From NCBI GenBank assembly GCA_964036195.1, contig OZ038451.1, forward strand, positions 22,275,927 through 22,339,926: 64,000 nucleotides of DNA. Reading direction: 5' to 3'. The notes under the pieces are model-generated. The model was not told the origin of the DNA. It was given only the letters and a program-made list of their open reading frames with translations, and did no database searches. This document shows positions 24,701 to 36,639 of this stretch, in pieces. This stretch comes from Sphaerolaimus hirsutus. Its lineage: Eukaryota; Nematoda; Chromadorea; Monhysterida; Sphaerolaimidae. Every line of letters starts with the position of its first letter. Position 1 is the first letter of the stretch. Both the position numbers and the translations under genes were made by a program.

Positions 24701-26612
24701 CGTTGTTGTTGTTGTTTTAGAAAAACGCAGCCAAATTTTTTAATACTCATTCACTGGATATTAGGGTTGGAAAAAATCTATCTTTTTCAAACGTCTTGGT
24801 TTTAAAAGATGACATTAACGTTTGCCAGTAAAAATGTTTTTAATTATAATCAGTTGAATAAAATCAAGTGTATTAATTATAAACCAGTTTTATTTTTAAC
24901 GGGGTAGTAAAAAATACGTATTTTCCACCCACAAACAAAACAGAAAAAGGTACCAAAAACGCACCCTATACATCTGATCTCTCAATGACCCTTCATCAAA
25001 AAATGGGTAAACAACAAGTGCACCCCTGCTGCCCTGGCCAGAAGCAAAAAGTGGCGCACATATATACGGGTGTTCCAGGCGGCACAGCGCTTTTAAAGCG
25101 TCCTGGCAGCCAGCGTCGTTGCCAGATTCTAAGATGGTAGCCTCGGATAGAGCAGAGTACTGAGGGGGTCAAAGGAGTTAAGTCCGTATTACAGTTCAAG
25201 CCTAGTATCATGTAAAATTATCATATAACATTAAATTATTTTAAATTATTAATAAAATCAACCTTACTTAATGTAAAATTTAATAACGTAAATACCTTAT
25301 AATGTAAAATGAGTAACGTGAAATAGTTCAAGTAAAATTTTTGAAAATTTCATAACTAATTAACAGAGATAATGAGACGATATTTGGATACAGTAAACAT
25401 AATTAATCTCAAAAATTACAGCACTATTTACTCTAAAGTTACAGCACCATATCTTTATCCATTCTGTTGTAATCAATTTTACGTTATGTCAAAATTTTGC
25501 ATCAAAATTTTCCGTTATAGCTGTAAAACCGGCTTTAGTTAGGGAGTAAAACACTCGCACACATGAATGACTGACCCAAGAAATAATGTCTCTCCTTCGA
25601 TTGGAGTCGCCCGACTGCGCCAGCATGAAATGTTTGTCCAGGCAGCGACCTAGGCGCAAATAAACAAAGTTCTATTTTTGAAAACCGACAATTTGAAACA
25701 AAAAGAATGCACACATAAATCACATACCAATGGAGGGCAGGGATTTGGCGACGCGCCAAGCAGAAGACCCGCGCAGCATCATGGACGCACGGCACAGAGC
25801 AGCGTCTGCATGCGGAACGCCGTAAAGACGACTATACAATTACGCGTATTTGCATGTGGGAAAACAGGAGTCAATTCCGCAAGTTAAGCAGAAAAAAAAT
25901 TAGAAATGAGAAGTGAAATGAAAACTGAAAATCAAGTTTCAATTTCTCAGTTTACTTATCTATTTTAATTTTCATTTCTCATTTCAAAATTGTTATTTTT
26001 TACTTCTCAACTTGCAAAATCTAAAATAGATTAACCCAAAATTACATCAGCTTGGGTCGCTTTACAAAAATCAACAGAAAAAAAACCAAACCTTGCTGCA
26101 AGGCAGCATCAAAGGAAGAATCGAAAAACGCTCGCACGTGCACACTGGTGCACAGCGACGGGTGGCTCACGAGGCGATTGAGAAAATCCTGTAAAAATTT
26201 GCAAATTAAAAACACGGCAACGAACCGAATGCCGGCGGCAACAAACACACACCTGCAACGCAGTAGCCCTTTTAGCGATAAAGTCCGGCGTAGTATTCCA
26301 CAGGTATTGTTTCTGCGGCAGCGGCACCTTGACGCCGCAGTCGTGCTGCACGGCCGCCTGCAGCTGGCAGAAGTCGCTGTAGCGCCGCTCCACGGCCCAG
26401 CGGCGCGGCGACCGCCCGTAGGCTCGCTCCACGTTGAGAATATACACCTGGACGCACAAAAGAGAGGGCTAATGCGAAAGGAACGGCGCAGTGGGCACTT
26501 GGCAGCGTGCCAAACCGACCACGTGCCCCCTGTCGTGCTTCCTCCAGTCGCACACGGTGGCGCTCACGGGCGCCCCGTCCAGCCAAGACGGGCCCTCGCC
26601 GCACTCGTCCAT
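21731..26612 (-). CDS. PXK: PXK-type PX-domain pseudokinase, complete 12-exon gene
   Basis: Membrane-associated endosomal protein related to vertebrate PXK: a PX domain (phosphoinositide binding) followed by a kinase-like domain thought to be catalytically poor. Exons, 5' to 3': 26612-26520, 26447-26253, 26188-26092, 25805-25728, 25649-25576, 25159-24965, 23721-23577, 23285-23161, 23084-22961, 22659-22451, 22150-22060, 21828-21731; they total 1524 nt (507 aa) and every junction keeps frame. PX domain (about 30-130) shows ERRYSDFCQL and VPLPQKQYLWN. The kinase-like lobe shows GIPYGHLHAGNVYV where active kinases have HRD, and LLGDVEAGLLG in place of DFG, then DVYCFGHTMLEL. A basic C-terminal tail ends in TGA. 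Slightly shorter than human PXK (578 aa). Start chosen at the first in-frame ATG before LDGAPVSATV, which aligns with the family N-terminus. The sixth intron (between exons 6 and 7) hosts a hAT-like MITE, and the ninth an R1 element. Loss of kinase motifs is typical of the family, not a defect. Confidence 0.9.
22786..22874. mobile_element. R1 subfamily with CTAATAGAA word, in a PXK intron
   Basis: TATCGTATTTCTTCTAATAG at the left mirrors CTATAAGAAGAAATACGGTA at the right; about 89 bp. Same termini as R1. Confidence 0.7.
23787..24673. mobile_element. R6 hAT-like MITE made of TATCGA satellites, 8-bp TSD
   Basis: TAGGGTTCAAACGATAT and ATATCGTTTGAACCCTA are exact inverted ends; TGGCCGAG is duplicated at 23779-23786 and 24674-24681. 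Both arms are tandem runs of TATCGAATATCGATATCGAA; the middle is unique AT-rich DNA. It has inserted into a TAGGGATGGCCGAG-ended repeat inside a PXK intron. Confidence 0.88.
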
Positions 26613-26820
26613 TTAAAGCCGCCCACTAACGCAATGCCGGTTGAATGATGGGGCTCTGTAATGACTAACCTTACCTTTGAGCGACTCGTTTGGGATGGTG
26701 CCAAGACACTGTAACGTTGTATATTGAAAATGTAAAAAGCTTAACAAAAGTTGCCAAAGCGACCAAATTGGCACCAGACTTATTCATGCTCATGCGTTGG
26801 AATTAAAAGAATTCTACTGA
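26613..26820. other. Spacer upstream of PXK
   Basis: Probable promoter side of the PXK gene. A short minus-strand segment near 26680-26715 ends in a donor-like AAAG|GTAAGG and could be an untranslated first exon, but this is not established. Confidence 0.3.
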
Positions 26821-26845
26821 CTATTTTCTAGGAAAATTCACTATT

Positions 26846-27045
26846 TTGGGCTTAAGCTTAGGCTTAGGCTTAGGTAAAAAATTAGCCATACTAACCATTT
26901 TAAGCTTAGCCCTACTAACCATTTTAAGCTTAGCCCTACTAACCATTTTAAGCTTAGCCCCACTAACCATTTTAAGCTTAGCCCTACTAACCATTTTAAG
27001 CTTAGCCCTACTAACCATTTTAAGCTTAGGGCAATGAACCATTTT
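26846..27045. repeat. Tandem repeat, 24-bp unit, about six copies
   Basis: The unit 'taagcttagccctactaacc' plus 'attt' repeats about six times with a few substitutions, preceded by a short 'ggcttaggcttagg' run. The Leu/Ser-rich frames on both strands are products of the repeat. Confidence 0.9.
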
Positions 27046-27069
27046 AAAAATGGCTTAAATAGGTAGTGG

Positions 27070-28045
27070 TAAAGTCAAATGTCAAATGTAAAGTGAAGTG
27101 TCAAATGTAAAGTAAAGTGTCTATTGTGTATCCAAATCTTTGATTTTTGTATCCAAATCTTATGTTTTTGTATCCAAATCTTACTTTTCGAAATAAGATT
27201 TGGATACAAAAACATAAGATTTGGATACGAAAAATAAGATTTGGATACACAATTGACACTTGACTTTACATTTGACACTTACTTTACATTTGACTTTGCA
27301 TTTGACCTTACATTTGACACTTTTCTTTACATTTCACATTTGACTTTACATTTGACACTTTACCGTATTACCTCGAATTATCCCCCCCCTTGAATTAACC
27401 CCCCCCTCGAATTAACCCCCCCTCAAAATGGGCTGGGGAAATAATAAACCCCCCCCTCGAAATACCCCCCCTCCGGAATGATGTACATCATGTATACAAT
27501 GTACATGATGTATTTATTACTACTTATTTGCATCGCAGCTACTCTTTTACGCTCATTTGTGTACAGATGTACATCTATAGCCCCAATATAACCTATATTC
27601 TCACATTTATTACCGTTTTTGTGTAAGAAATAGCGTATTCTTTACTACGAATTCCACGAAATTTTCTGGCGAAATAATAAAACCCCCCCTTGAATAAACC
27701 CCCCCCTCGAATTAACCCCCCCTCAAATTTTGCTGGCGAAATAATAAACCCCCATGGGGGTATTTCGAGGTAATACGGTACTTTACATTTTACATTTGAC
27801 TTTGCATTTGACTTCACATTTGACTCTTTTCTTTACATTTCACATTTGACTTTACATTTAACACTTTACTCTTTATTTTACATTTCACATTTGACTTTGC
27901 ATTTGATCTTCCATTGACACTTTTCTTTACATTTCACATTTGACTTTACATTTGACACTTTACTCTTTATTTTACATTTCACATTTGACTTTGCATTTGA
28001 TCTTCCATTTGACACTTTACTTTACACTTTAATGGGCTTGGGATT
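27070..28045. mobile_element. R3-related repeat block split by an R1 element
   Basis: Runs of GTCAAATGTAAAGT / ACTTTACATTTGACA and the palindrome GTATCCAAATCTT / AAGATTTGGATAC, as in 595-1015. An intact R1 copy (27361-27780) interrupts it. Confidence 0.65.
27361..27780. mobile_element. R1 element, twin of 32528-32951
   Basis: TACCGTATTACCTCGAATTA at the left, TTTCGAGGTAATACGGTA at the right with TA borders. The interior matches 32528-32951 almost base for base, including 'ccggaatgatgtacatcatg' and 'gtgtaagaaatagcgtattc'. Confidence 0.9.
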
Positions 28046-28049
28046 GCTA

Positions 28050-28155
28050 CCAGGTTGTTTTTACCCAACTGTATCAAGGTAACTACCACAGTGGTGATAA
28101 ATAATATCACCACTATGGTAGTTACCTTGATACAGTTGGGCAAAAACAATGTTGC
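28050..28155. repeat. Long hairpin, about 40-bp arms
   Basis: 'cccaactgtatcaaggtaac' on one arm pairs with 'gttaccttgatacagttggg' on the other around a 'tgataaataatatca' loop. Could be the edge of the LTR-like block that follows, or an independent MITE. Confidence 0.7.
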
Positions 28156-28690
28156 CAAACCCGCGAGGTACAGAGCCAGCTAGAGCCAATTCCAGACCAC
28201 AGCAAACATGTCCAAACAGAGCCAGCTGGTGCCTGCAGGCTCCGCCCACTCTGTTAGTGTAACTGCTCTAACCTCTGTCACCCACCCAGTATAAAACCAG
28301 CTCCCTAGACAGCCAGAGCTCAAGTCAGACCCACTTGGGTCTGCACCTAGACTCAATATAGGGTTCTACCTCCTATATTGGGATTGTATTTTTATGTAGG
28401 GGGTGTTCCCGACCAGTGGCCCCCGGTGCATAGGATGGTTCGACCAGCCGTGGTCGTGTGTCCAATTTGTTGGTCACATGATTGCGACAGTGGTTGCGCG
28501 TTTTGTCTTTTAGATAAAACGCGTAAGTCGCTTTTGGTAAATTGCCCACCTAGTAATAAGAAAAAGGTAAGGTTAGTAATGCTAGAGCCGAATGATGGGA
28601 ATGGTGAACTTGCACTGAACGGTTTTTCTTTTTCTGAAAATTGCGTGCGCAAAAAAAACAATGACCACTCGTTTGTACATCGATAGCCGG
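28156..28690 (+). mobile_element. Possible LTR-retroelement fragment
   Basis: GC-richer DNA with a TATAAAAC box near 28291, an 'aatatagggttctacctcctatatt' stem-loop downstream, and a frame from 28435 containing CPICWSHDCDSGCAFC. The layout resembles an LTR promoter plus leader, but no paired LTR, reverse transcriptase or primer-binding site was recognised. Weakly supported. Confidence 0.3.
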
Positions 28691-29004
28691 CGGCGGTGCA
28701 CAATCAAAAACGCGAACAGAGGCCAATAACAGGAAATGTCAGGAGTCATCATAATAGCCCGCAAAATCTCAAATCCTTTTTTACTGGATGTTCATTTTTT
28801 GCGCGACATGGGATGAAAAGTGGAAAACCGTCGCCTCCATGTAGCTTCTAATAAATAGAAGAGCCTAACTTCAGAGGAGGAGTATTCACAATTAATCTCA
28901 GCATCATATAAAGGAGCACGGAGCGTCTTCATGCACATTTTTTAAGTTGCATGTGGAACTACAAGTGCTCGGTGTAGCGTTGGGAATTCTCAGTGTATAG
29001 ACAC

Positions 29005-29640
29005 TAGGGATGGGAAAAACACACTTTTTCAATCCCCCCGCTTTTAAAAAAGCGGTTATTAAAAAAAGACGCTTTTTTGCTTTTTTCAAAAAATGTCAAG
29101 ACATTTCTAAATTGTTCCAAATATTATGAGTTATGAGTGAACATATACAGGTAAATCAGGCGGGTGCATCACTTGGTGATGATATATAGCAGTAGAATGG
29201 CACTGGAGCAATTTGATAGCATTATGAGTGGTGATTTGCCAAAACATCAACTTGTTACATATCTAGCCATTTATTTGTCAAAGCTTGTGACTTCAAGTGA
29301 AGTTAGGCATGGATTAGTGCTTAATAAGGTTATAAGAGAAGGCTAATACATTGAGACTCTAATGGTTTCCAATGGTTGAAGTGTGTGGAAGCACATTGGC
29401 TGGATATTATATTCTGCACTAACATACCATGGCTTATTTAAGCATAGCATATGGGATTGAAGTAATGACACTAAAAATGCCACAAAACCAATGAAAACAA
29501 CAACCACTGGTAATTTGCATGTGAAATTTTGCACTCAAATGCAAAAAAAATGCAAAATGCCGAGTGCATAAGTACCTAAATGTTTTGCCAACCCTCTTTT
29601 TTAAAAGCAGGCACATGAAACAAGCGCTGGCCATCCCATC
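29005..29640. mobile_element. TAGGGATGG-ended repeat
   Basis: TAGGGATGGG at the left and GGCCATCCCATCC at the right, with 'cttttaaaaaagcgg' and 'cttttttaaaagcagg' as sub-terminal inverted blocks. Interior has no supportable gene. Confidence 0.5.
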
Positions 29641-30141
29641 CCCACTTCACAATACATCTACTAGGCGGACCGCACACTATGCATTTTTATGAAGGAAACA
29701 CTCCATCATGACGTCATCGTAAATCAAATAAAAATTTTTCCGACAAAAAAAAGAATCACGTTTCAAGAAAAAAACATTCGTCACTTGTACGTGACTCCGC
29801 CTTTTATTTTTAAAATTTTTTTTCTTTTTTTGTGAACGTGAATACGTAAGTATCGAGTACCGCGCGTTATCGACTAAGACATAAATAATTTTGGGCGCAT
29901 ACTTTGCGGTCCGCCCAGTATACACACACATCTAATTTTTGCTGTGACGCAAATCCCTCTGATTCAGTTTTTCATTCATTACTTTTTTGTTTATTTCCGG
30001 AAAGTGTCGGTCACGGCAATTCCTGAACAAACTCATCAATAGCTTTTGTTTGTGAAATATAACAGGTAGATAGATTTCTTGCATTTTCTCTGCTAGATTT
30101 TCCATTCAAGAATAATTTATTTACACATAGCCCAAAATATA

Positions 30142-31612
30142 AACACCTTCCTGATCAAGTCCGGCCCCCATTTTTTATTTTACTTCTGACGTCCTATCTC
30201 CTGTTCTAGGACGCGCCAGAAGCTGAAACTTGGGGCAGATATTGGCGCAACCCCCCTCTACTTCGCATGAATTGAAGGGGTCGCAGCGACCCCGTACAGG
30301 GTTGGTCGCCGAGTGCAAAAAAAATTTGCAGCTTTTTTAGTGTCCCACACAGGTCCGGCCCCCACTGATTTTTTTCACTGCGGGTGCCGTACCTCCACCT
30401 GTGGGAGGGGTATAAATCTAAAATTTTGGGGATGTGTCGCCAACACGCCTCCCCTACTATACACTGGCCAGGCGGTCTTTGGCAACTCACCACAGTGTGG
30501 GGTGCAAAGTTAAAAATTTATTAAAATGTTACTGTCCCACACAAGTACAGCATTCAATTGAATTTCAAAAAATGAACACTTTTGTGTTGTTTTAACACTA
30601 ATGTGGTTCACAATGTGAAATAAGCATGAAATATCCTCTAAAAATATCTTATCCAACCTAAAACTGCTCACCACATGAATCCCTCCCGCCAAGTGGGTGA
30701 CAAAAAAATCACTTTTTACAACTTTTTCATCAGACACTTGAACTGCTGGTTTACAATGATTTGTAGAGGAGGGTTAAAGGTTTCAAATTGTGTAAAAAAC
30801 CTTACCTCAAAAATGCCTTCATAAGAAAATTTGCTGGTGGTAAATTAAAAATTGTGAATTTTGCCTATTTTTGTTCCTGCAATGATGTCATTTTTACAAT
30901 TTGAAATTCACCCCCAGCAAATTTTCTTATGAAGGCATTTTTGAGGTAAGATTTTTTACACAACTTGAGACCTTTAACCCTCCCCTATAAATTATTGTAA
31001 ACCAGCCGTTCAAGTGTCTAATAAAAACGTTGTAAAAAGTGATTTTTTTGTCACCCACTTGGGGGAAGGGGTTCATGTGGTGGCCAGTTTTAGGTCGGAT
31101 AAGATATTTTTAGAGGAAATTTCATGTTTATTTCACATTGTCAACCACATTAGTGTTAAAACAACACAAAAGTGTCCACTTTTTTAAATTCAATTGGATG
31201 CTGGACTTGTGTGGGACAGTAACATTTTAATAAATTTTAAACTTTGCACCCCACACTGTGGTGAGTTGCCAACAACCGCCTGGCCAGTGTATAGTAGGGG
31301 AGAGGTGTTGGAGACACATCCCAAAATTTTTAGATCTATACCCCTCCCACAGCTGGAGATACGGGACCCGCAGTGTAAGAAATCAACCGGGGGCCGGACC
31401 TGTGCGGGACAGTGAAAACACTGCAAATTTTTTTCACGTATATGGCGACCCCTTCTATAGTGAGTCGCCGCTGCCCCATTTATTCATGCGGGGTAGTGGG
31501 GGGTTGCGCCTATATACCACCCAAGTTTTAGTTTTCCACCCCTCCCGCAACCGGAGATATGGCCTGCGAAGTGAAAAAAAAATAGGCGGCCGGACTTGAT
31601 CGGGAAGGTGTT
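30142..31612. mobile_element. Large foldback element, about 730-bp arms
   Basis: Ends AACACCTTCCTGATCAAGTC and GACTTGATCGGGAAGGTGTT are inverted copies with TA on each side. The arms align throughout (for example 'cacaatgtgaaataa' at 30609 and 'ttatttcacattgt' at 31127), meeting near 30880. No coding frame of its own; frames on both strands mirror one another. Confidence 0.85.
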
Positions 31613-32527
31613 TACAACAAATGCACCAATAATCTGAAAAGGCTGCTTAATTTGTACCCTCGTGATTTCAGGGGCTTCCAATGGGGGGGGGGTAACACCC
31701 CCCCCCCAAAAAAAAATCGCCAAGCTATCTGCTATCTATCTATCCTGGAGGCAAATTTTTTGGATACTATCCCCTGAACCCACCCCCCTCACCACCAAAT
31801 CGGCCAGAAAAAGCCTCGCTTCCGCAATGAACCTCCGACACCCCCCCCCCATTTTTTCAGGTATCTATCTCTCTGGAGGAGCGATTTACTATCTATCCGA
31901 CCCCCAAAGGGTCAGAATCTAGGATACCCCTGGCTGTTCTAAAGAGTGAATACATAACTTGGCACCTCTAAACAGAAGAAAAACAACATAAAATCACATC
32001 ATCTGCCGCAACTGTTCATTAGTTGTGTTGGTGTGCTGTGCATTTTACATGGGAACAAAATTTTTGTGTCTTTTGTGTTTCTCAGTCTATCTAGTGTGTC
32101 AACTCGATTTTCTCAACGTAAATTTTTTACCTTTCTGTTACCTGTTTTCTGGCTGCTTAGAAATTTTTACTTTTACATTTTCTGTTTTCTGGCAGCTGAA
32201 ATTTTTACCTTTCCCTCCTCCGTTTTCCAACAACCGACATTTTTACCTTTCCATTTTTCCAAAAAAATGTTTTGACACACTAAATAGTCTCTACACTGGT
32301 TTTAAAAATCAGTATAAAGACATACCAAAGATTGCAGGAAATTCTGCACCGAGTGTTATTTACACACTTTCCTCTTTTTGCCCAGCCGGCGCAGTATTCG
32401 CTGGAGTCACTGCATTCAGCAACGCCTGCGAAGGATTTTGTCACGAAAATGACCATTTAGAGGTTGAGTCACAGCATCACAACAAACAAAAAGAGAAACG
32501 ACCAATTACATTTCGACAAATTACAAA
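31613..32527. other. Gene-free stretch
   Basis: Contains a homopolymer-rich part (31680-31710) and Phe/Leu-rich frames at 32025-32567 made of repeated 'gaaatttttacctttc' motifs. A possible exon at about 32340-32460 follows an acceptor-like 'attgcag', but no neighbour exons support it. Confidence 0.35.
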
Positions 32528-32951
32528 TACCGTATTACCTCGAATTATCCCCCCCCCCTTGAATTAACCCCCCCCCCCTCGAATTAACCCCCCCTCAAAA
32601 TGGGCTGGGGAAATAATAAACCCCCCCTCGAAATACCCCCCCTCCGGCATGATGTACATCATGTATGCAATGTACATAATGTATTTATTACTACTTATTT
32701 GCATCGCAGCTACTCTTATACGCTCATTTGTGTACAGATGTACATCTATAGCCCCAATATAACCTATATTCTCACATGTATTACCGTTTTTGTGTAAGAA
32801 ATAGCGTATTCTTTACTACGAATTCCACGAAATTTTCTGGCGAAATAATAAACCCCCCCCTCGAATAACCCCCCCCCTCGAATTAACCCCCCCTCAAATT
32901 TTGCTGGCGAAATAATAAACCCCCATGGGGGTATTTCGAGGTAATACGGTA
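32528..32951. mobile_element. R1 element, twin of 27361-27780
   Basis: Same termini and interior as the other copy, differing mainly in C-run lengths. TA borders intact. Confidence 0.9.
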
Positions 32952-33390
32952 CACAAGAACGCCTAGAGATATCAATCCCTAAATAGACCTGGGGCCAGTT
33001 CCGCAAAATGATAAGTGAGAAGTGAAATGGCAAAGGTGAAGTGAAACGGCAAGTGTGAATTGGCAAAAGCAAAGTAAAAAAATAGAAAGTAATTTCTCTT
33101 CGCTTTTGCCATTTAACTTGTCAATTCACTTACCATTTCACTTCTCATTTTGTGGAACTGGCACCTGCTGAAAGCACTAAACAATATCTACGGTATTTAT
33201 ATTGTTTCCACAGGTCTGAGCGAGCTGATGAAAAAATAGATACCGTATATCCTCGAATCACTCCCCCCTCTTGAATAACTCTCCCTCTGGGTGAAAAATA
33301 TGCTACAAAATTGATCGATGAAAATACAAAAGAATGTTAACGTACGGCAGCGACAGCATATAAGATTCATAATGTGGTCGCAGTGTATAC

Positions 33391-34667
33391 CAGAGTTATA
33401 CAAATACTGGTATTTTTGGAAAACGTAAATGTAAACGTAAATACCTTTTCTAAATTGTGAGTATTAATACTGAAAACGTAAAATACTTCTCAAATACCCG
33501 GGTAAACGTAAAAAAACGTAAACGTAAAAATTTCTTTGAAGTGCACCACCCATGATCAAGTGCATTGAAAACACTTTTGTTTTTCCTGTTTCAAGGATTC
33601 CTCCGCTAATACAATCACATTCTCGCTTACCTATGTTATTTATCAAACAATTAAGAATCTACTTGGCCAAAAACATAAATTGTACTTATTGTATCAGGAA
33701 AAGTTGAAAAATTCACTGTTTTTGTGCATTTTCCATACGATTTTTACGTTTTCTCTGGTACCCGGGTAATTGTACCAGAGTTGCGAAAGTGTATTTACAC
33801 TTACCCGAAATACCCGGGTTAATGGGTATTTATATTTACACTTACACTTACACTTTCATAAAATACCCATACACTTTTTTACTCTTTCCTGGGCAAAATA
33901 CCCGGGTACAGAAAGTGTATTTTTTCTTTCAGATGGCCCTGTTTTATGCTTTTGAGAAAGCATAAAATAGGGTCATGTACAAAAAATGCATTGAATGTAG
34001 AAATTATGGCAAATGTACAAACTAGCCATTGATCTACAACCTTTGATCAGTACTCATGGTATTCTACAGTTTCATTATACTTTTGTAAAAAGGACAAGAT
34101 CAATGGAAGTTAACCAATGGACACAAAGTCAACTTTTGCATAGACATTTGCTGCATGTCCATTCTTGCATTTAAACAATGTGTATCGCATTGCTTAATCA
34201 GTAAAATATCAACACTGAAAAACTGCCATTATTAGGGAACTTCATACCACTACAGTATTTGTTACAGTCTGAAATGTTTCATAAAAAGGCTGTAAAATGT
34301 GAAATAATGCATGAAAACGATAAATAAATTGATCTAGAGGTGAGAACAGCAGTGTTTTCTAATGCTCAACAGTGAGAGCTCTTTCTAAAAAAAAATTTTA
34401 CACTTACACTTTTTTTTACACTTTCCTAGGTATTTTTAAAATACCTTACACTTTTGGTATCCAGTATCCATACTCAAAATTTGGAAAGTGTATTTACACT
34501 TACACTTACACTTTCCAAAAATACCAGTATTTTAACAACTCTGAATTAAACCAGGAAAACGTAACAAAATTTAATTGTAATTTTTGAAAACGTAAACGTA
34601 AATATAAATAGGTACCCAAAAAAACTGGGTATTTCGGGTAAACGTAAATACGTTTTTCCAACTCGGG
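33391..34667. mobile_element. R4 hAT-like MITE, ACGTAA version, with a nested copy
   Basis: Begins CAGAGTTATACAAATAC and ends CCAACTCGGG, flanked by GTGTATAC at 33383-33390 and 34668-34675. Outer arms repeat AACGTAAACGTAAATA. A second R4 copy (33776-34543) sits inside. Confidence 0.78.
33776..34543. mobile_element. R4 hAT-like MITE, GTGTAA version
   Basis: Begins CAGAGTTGCGAAAGTG and ends TTTTAACAACTCTG; imperfect flanking duplicates AATTGTAC / AATTAAAC. All internal words are GTGTAA/TTACAC rather than the ACGTAA of the surrounding copy. Confidence 0.75.
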
Positions 34668-34761
34668 GTGTATACACACCTTTTAGTTGTTGTAGAACTG
34701 TTAAATACCTGGATTAAATGAGTTGACAGAATGCATTCATACAATAAACCAAGTCCATGTT

Positions 34762-34876
34762 TTCTGAGGAAAAATACCCTCCCCCCTTGAATAAGACATC
34801 TTCCTTGAATAACCTCCCCCTCAAAAACGCTGATGAAAAAATAGCTCCCCTGGGGACTTATTCGAGGATGTACGGT
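34762..34876. mobile_element. R1 element, decayed left end
   Basis: 'ttgaataagacatc', 'ttgaataacctccccct' words and right end 'cttattcgaggatgtacggta'. Confidence 0.55.
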
Positions 34877-34950
34877 ACACTAGATAGCAGTGTGTTCGGT
34901 TGCACTAGTTCTGTGAGGTATTTAGACAGTCAGACTGGATGCATTGCGAG

Positions 34951-35020
34951 CATAGGGGATTTTCTGGGTAGCATTTTGGGGGGGGGGTCCGCCAAAATGC
35001 TACCCAGATAATCCCCTATG
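34951..35020. mobile_element. 70-bp hairpin MITE with 8-bp TSD
   Basis: CATAGGGGATTTTCTGGGTA pairs with TACCCAGATAATCCCCTATG around a G-run; ATTGCGAG is duplicated at 34943-34950 and 35021-35028. One of the shortest hAT-type insertions in the window. Confidence 0.8.
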
Positions 35021-35028
35021 ATTGCGAG

Positions 35029-36470
35029 GCACAGTGCCAGATAAACTTAAAAAAGTTGTTTGCTCAACTGCATAATGTCCACCCAGTTGAGCTTGCAACT
35101 GTTCTGTAACCAGGCGGTGAAAATTCAGGTAAAAACTGTGGGGCAAATGAATGCTGCCAAAATATATTATCACCATTCCTGGGGCTTCAGCAGCCATACC
35201 TCAACAGGTGCAGCCATCACTCACTCTCCAAAATAGCAGAACGAGTAAGTAAGCTCGATTTGTTTGGGCATTAATTGCTGAATACAACTGGAAATGATCA
35301 CTAAGCATCATTTAAACATATTTCTGGCAGGTTCACAGTAAGATGGCTTGGGCAGTCATTACCCAAGCATATTGAGGTAAGCACTGTGGGCCAATCTGAA
35401 TCCATCAAAAATATGTTTCACTATTTTTGGTGGCCTCAGCCACCATGATGTGATGGTATCGTCCAACAAATGGAGCTATATTTTGTGTCACAATTCAATG
35501 GCAATGCTTTTTTCTTGAACAAGATGATCTTTTTGGAAAGACTGCTGTATTTCCACATGTGTATTTGCACTTAGTTTTACACCTTGTGATGGATACACTA
35601 CACCAAACTGAATTTTTGTTGTTCAATCCAATACCAGATGATTTTATTACACAATATAAGACATTCCATTACCCGTTACCCAACATTTTGGCCTAAAAAC
35701 CCGACCCGATACCCAACCTCAATGCTGAACCTGAACCCAACACCTGCAAAATTTTTGGAACTGATACCTGATAGCCAACCCGAACATTATGGATCCAATA
35801 ACCGATACCCTGAACCCAAAGATTTTGAAATTATCAACACTAGTACATCCTATATTGCATTTGCATCCAATGAACCAAGCCAATTTTTATTTTGCTCATT
35901 TTTAACAACCAACTGTTTCATTCAAGCCTTTTATGCTTTCTCAGCACCTTGGTTCTGGGTATTTCCACCAGGCGTAATATAGTGTATTGCCTAATGGTAT
36001 TTTTGGGAAGTGAAAGTGTAAATACCTGAAAGACCTGGATATTCTGGGTAAATGGAAATACATTTTTGCAACTCTGTTTTTTGGCGATTCTTTAAATTTA
36101 AATTTGACTTCATAAAAACTCACCAATCTTTACTTTGGCGGCTGTTGTCGGCTTTGGGTGTTTGTTGCTGCGAGTGTTTTTATCTTGTCTTCAATTCTAT
36201 CGCTGTTTATCATGTGAGAAATTTTATATTTTCAGACATCATGATGAAAATCAGCTGCCAATTATTTGCTGAATAAAAATCAGTGCTGGTGGGAAAATCA
36301 GGGAAAAGTACTCCCTTTTACATTTTCCTGGGGAAAAAGTATTTTACTCACATTTATGCATGAGTACAAGAAAAATAAGAATTTTACATTTTCTGTACTT
36401 TGTGGTGAGTGAAAAAATACTTTAAATACGTTTACATATACTATTAAAGAGTAATCCAATAATAACTCCA
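35029..36470. other. Gene-free stretch with R4 debris
   Basis: AT-rich. Around 35990-36085 there is a decayed R4 fragment ('gtatttttgggaagtgaaagtgt' and 'gcaactctg'). No exon or RNA gene supported. Confidence 0.4.
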
Positions 36471-36639
36471 CACAACTCCAATAATAATCCTGAATAATAC
36501 CCTCCACGAAACACCCCCGCCAGAAATATCCCCCACAAAATGTCCACGTGGTAAAAATAAACCCCCCAAGGGTATTTCGAGGAAATAAAGTATGTATCAT
36601 TGAATTATCCCTCCCAGAAATCGCCCCTGCCACCTTGGG

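Noticed and set aside
24355-24743. Frames with repeated (R)YRYS or NIEYR motifs
   Set aside because: Translations of the TATCGA satellite of the R6 element.
26821-27042. Repeated AKLKMVSR protein
   Set aside because: Product of the 24-bp tandem repeat; open on both strands.
28378-28686. Cys-rich 102-aa frame as a host zinc-finger gene
   Set aside because: It follows an LTR-promoter-like block and has no supporting exons; listed only as part of a possible retroelement fragment.
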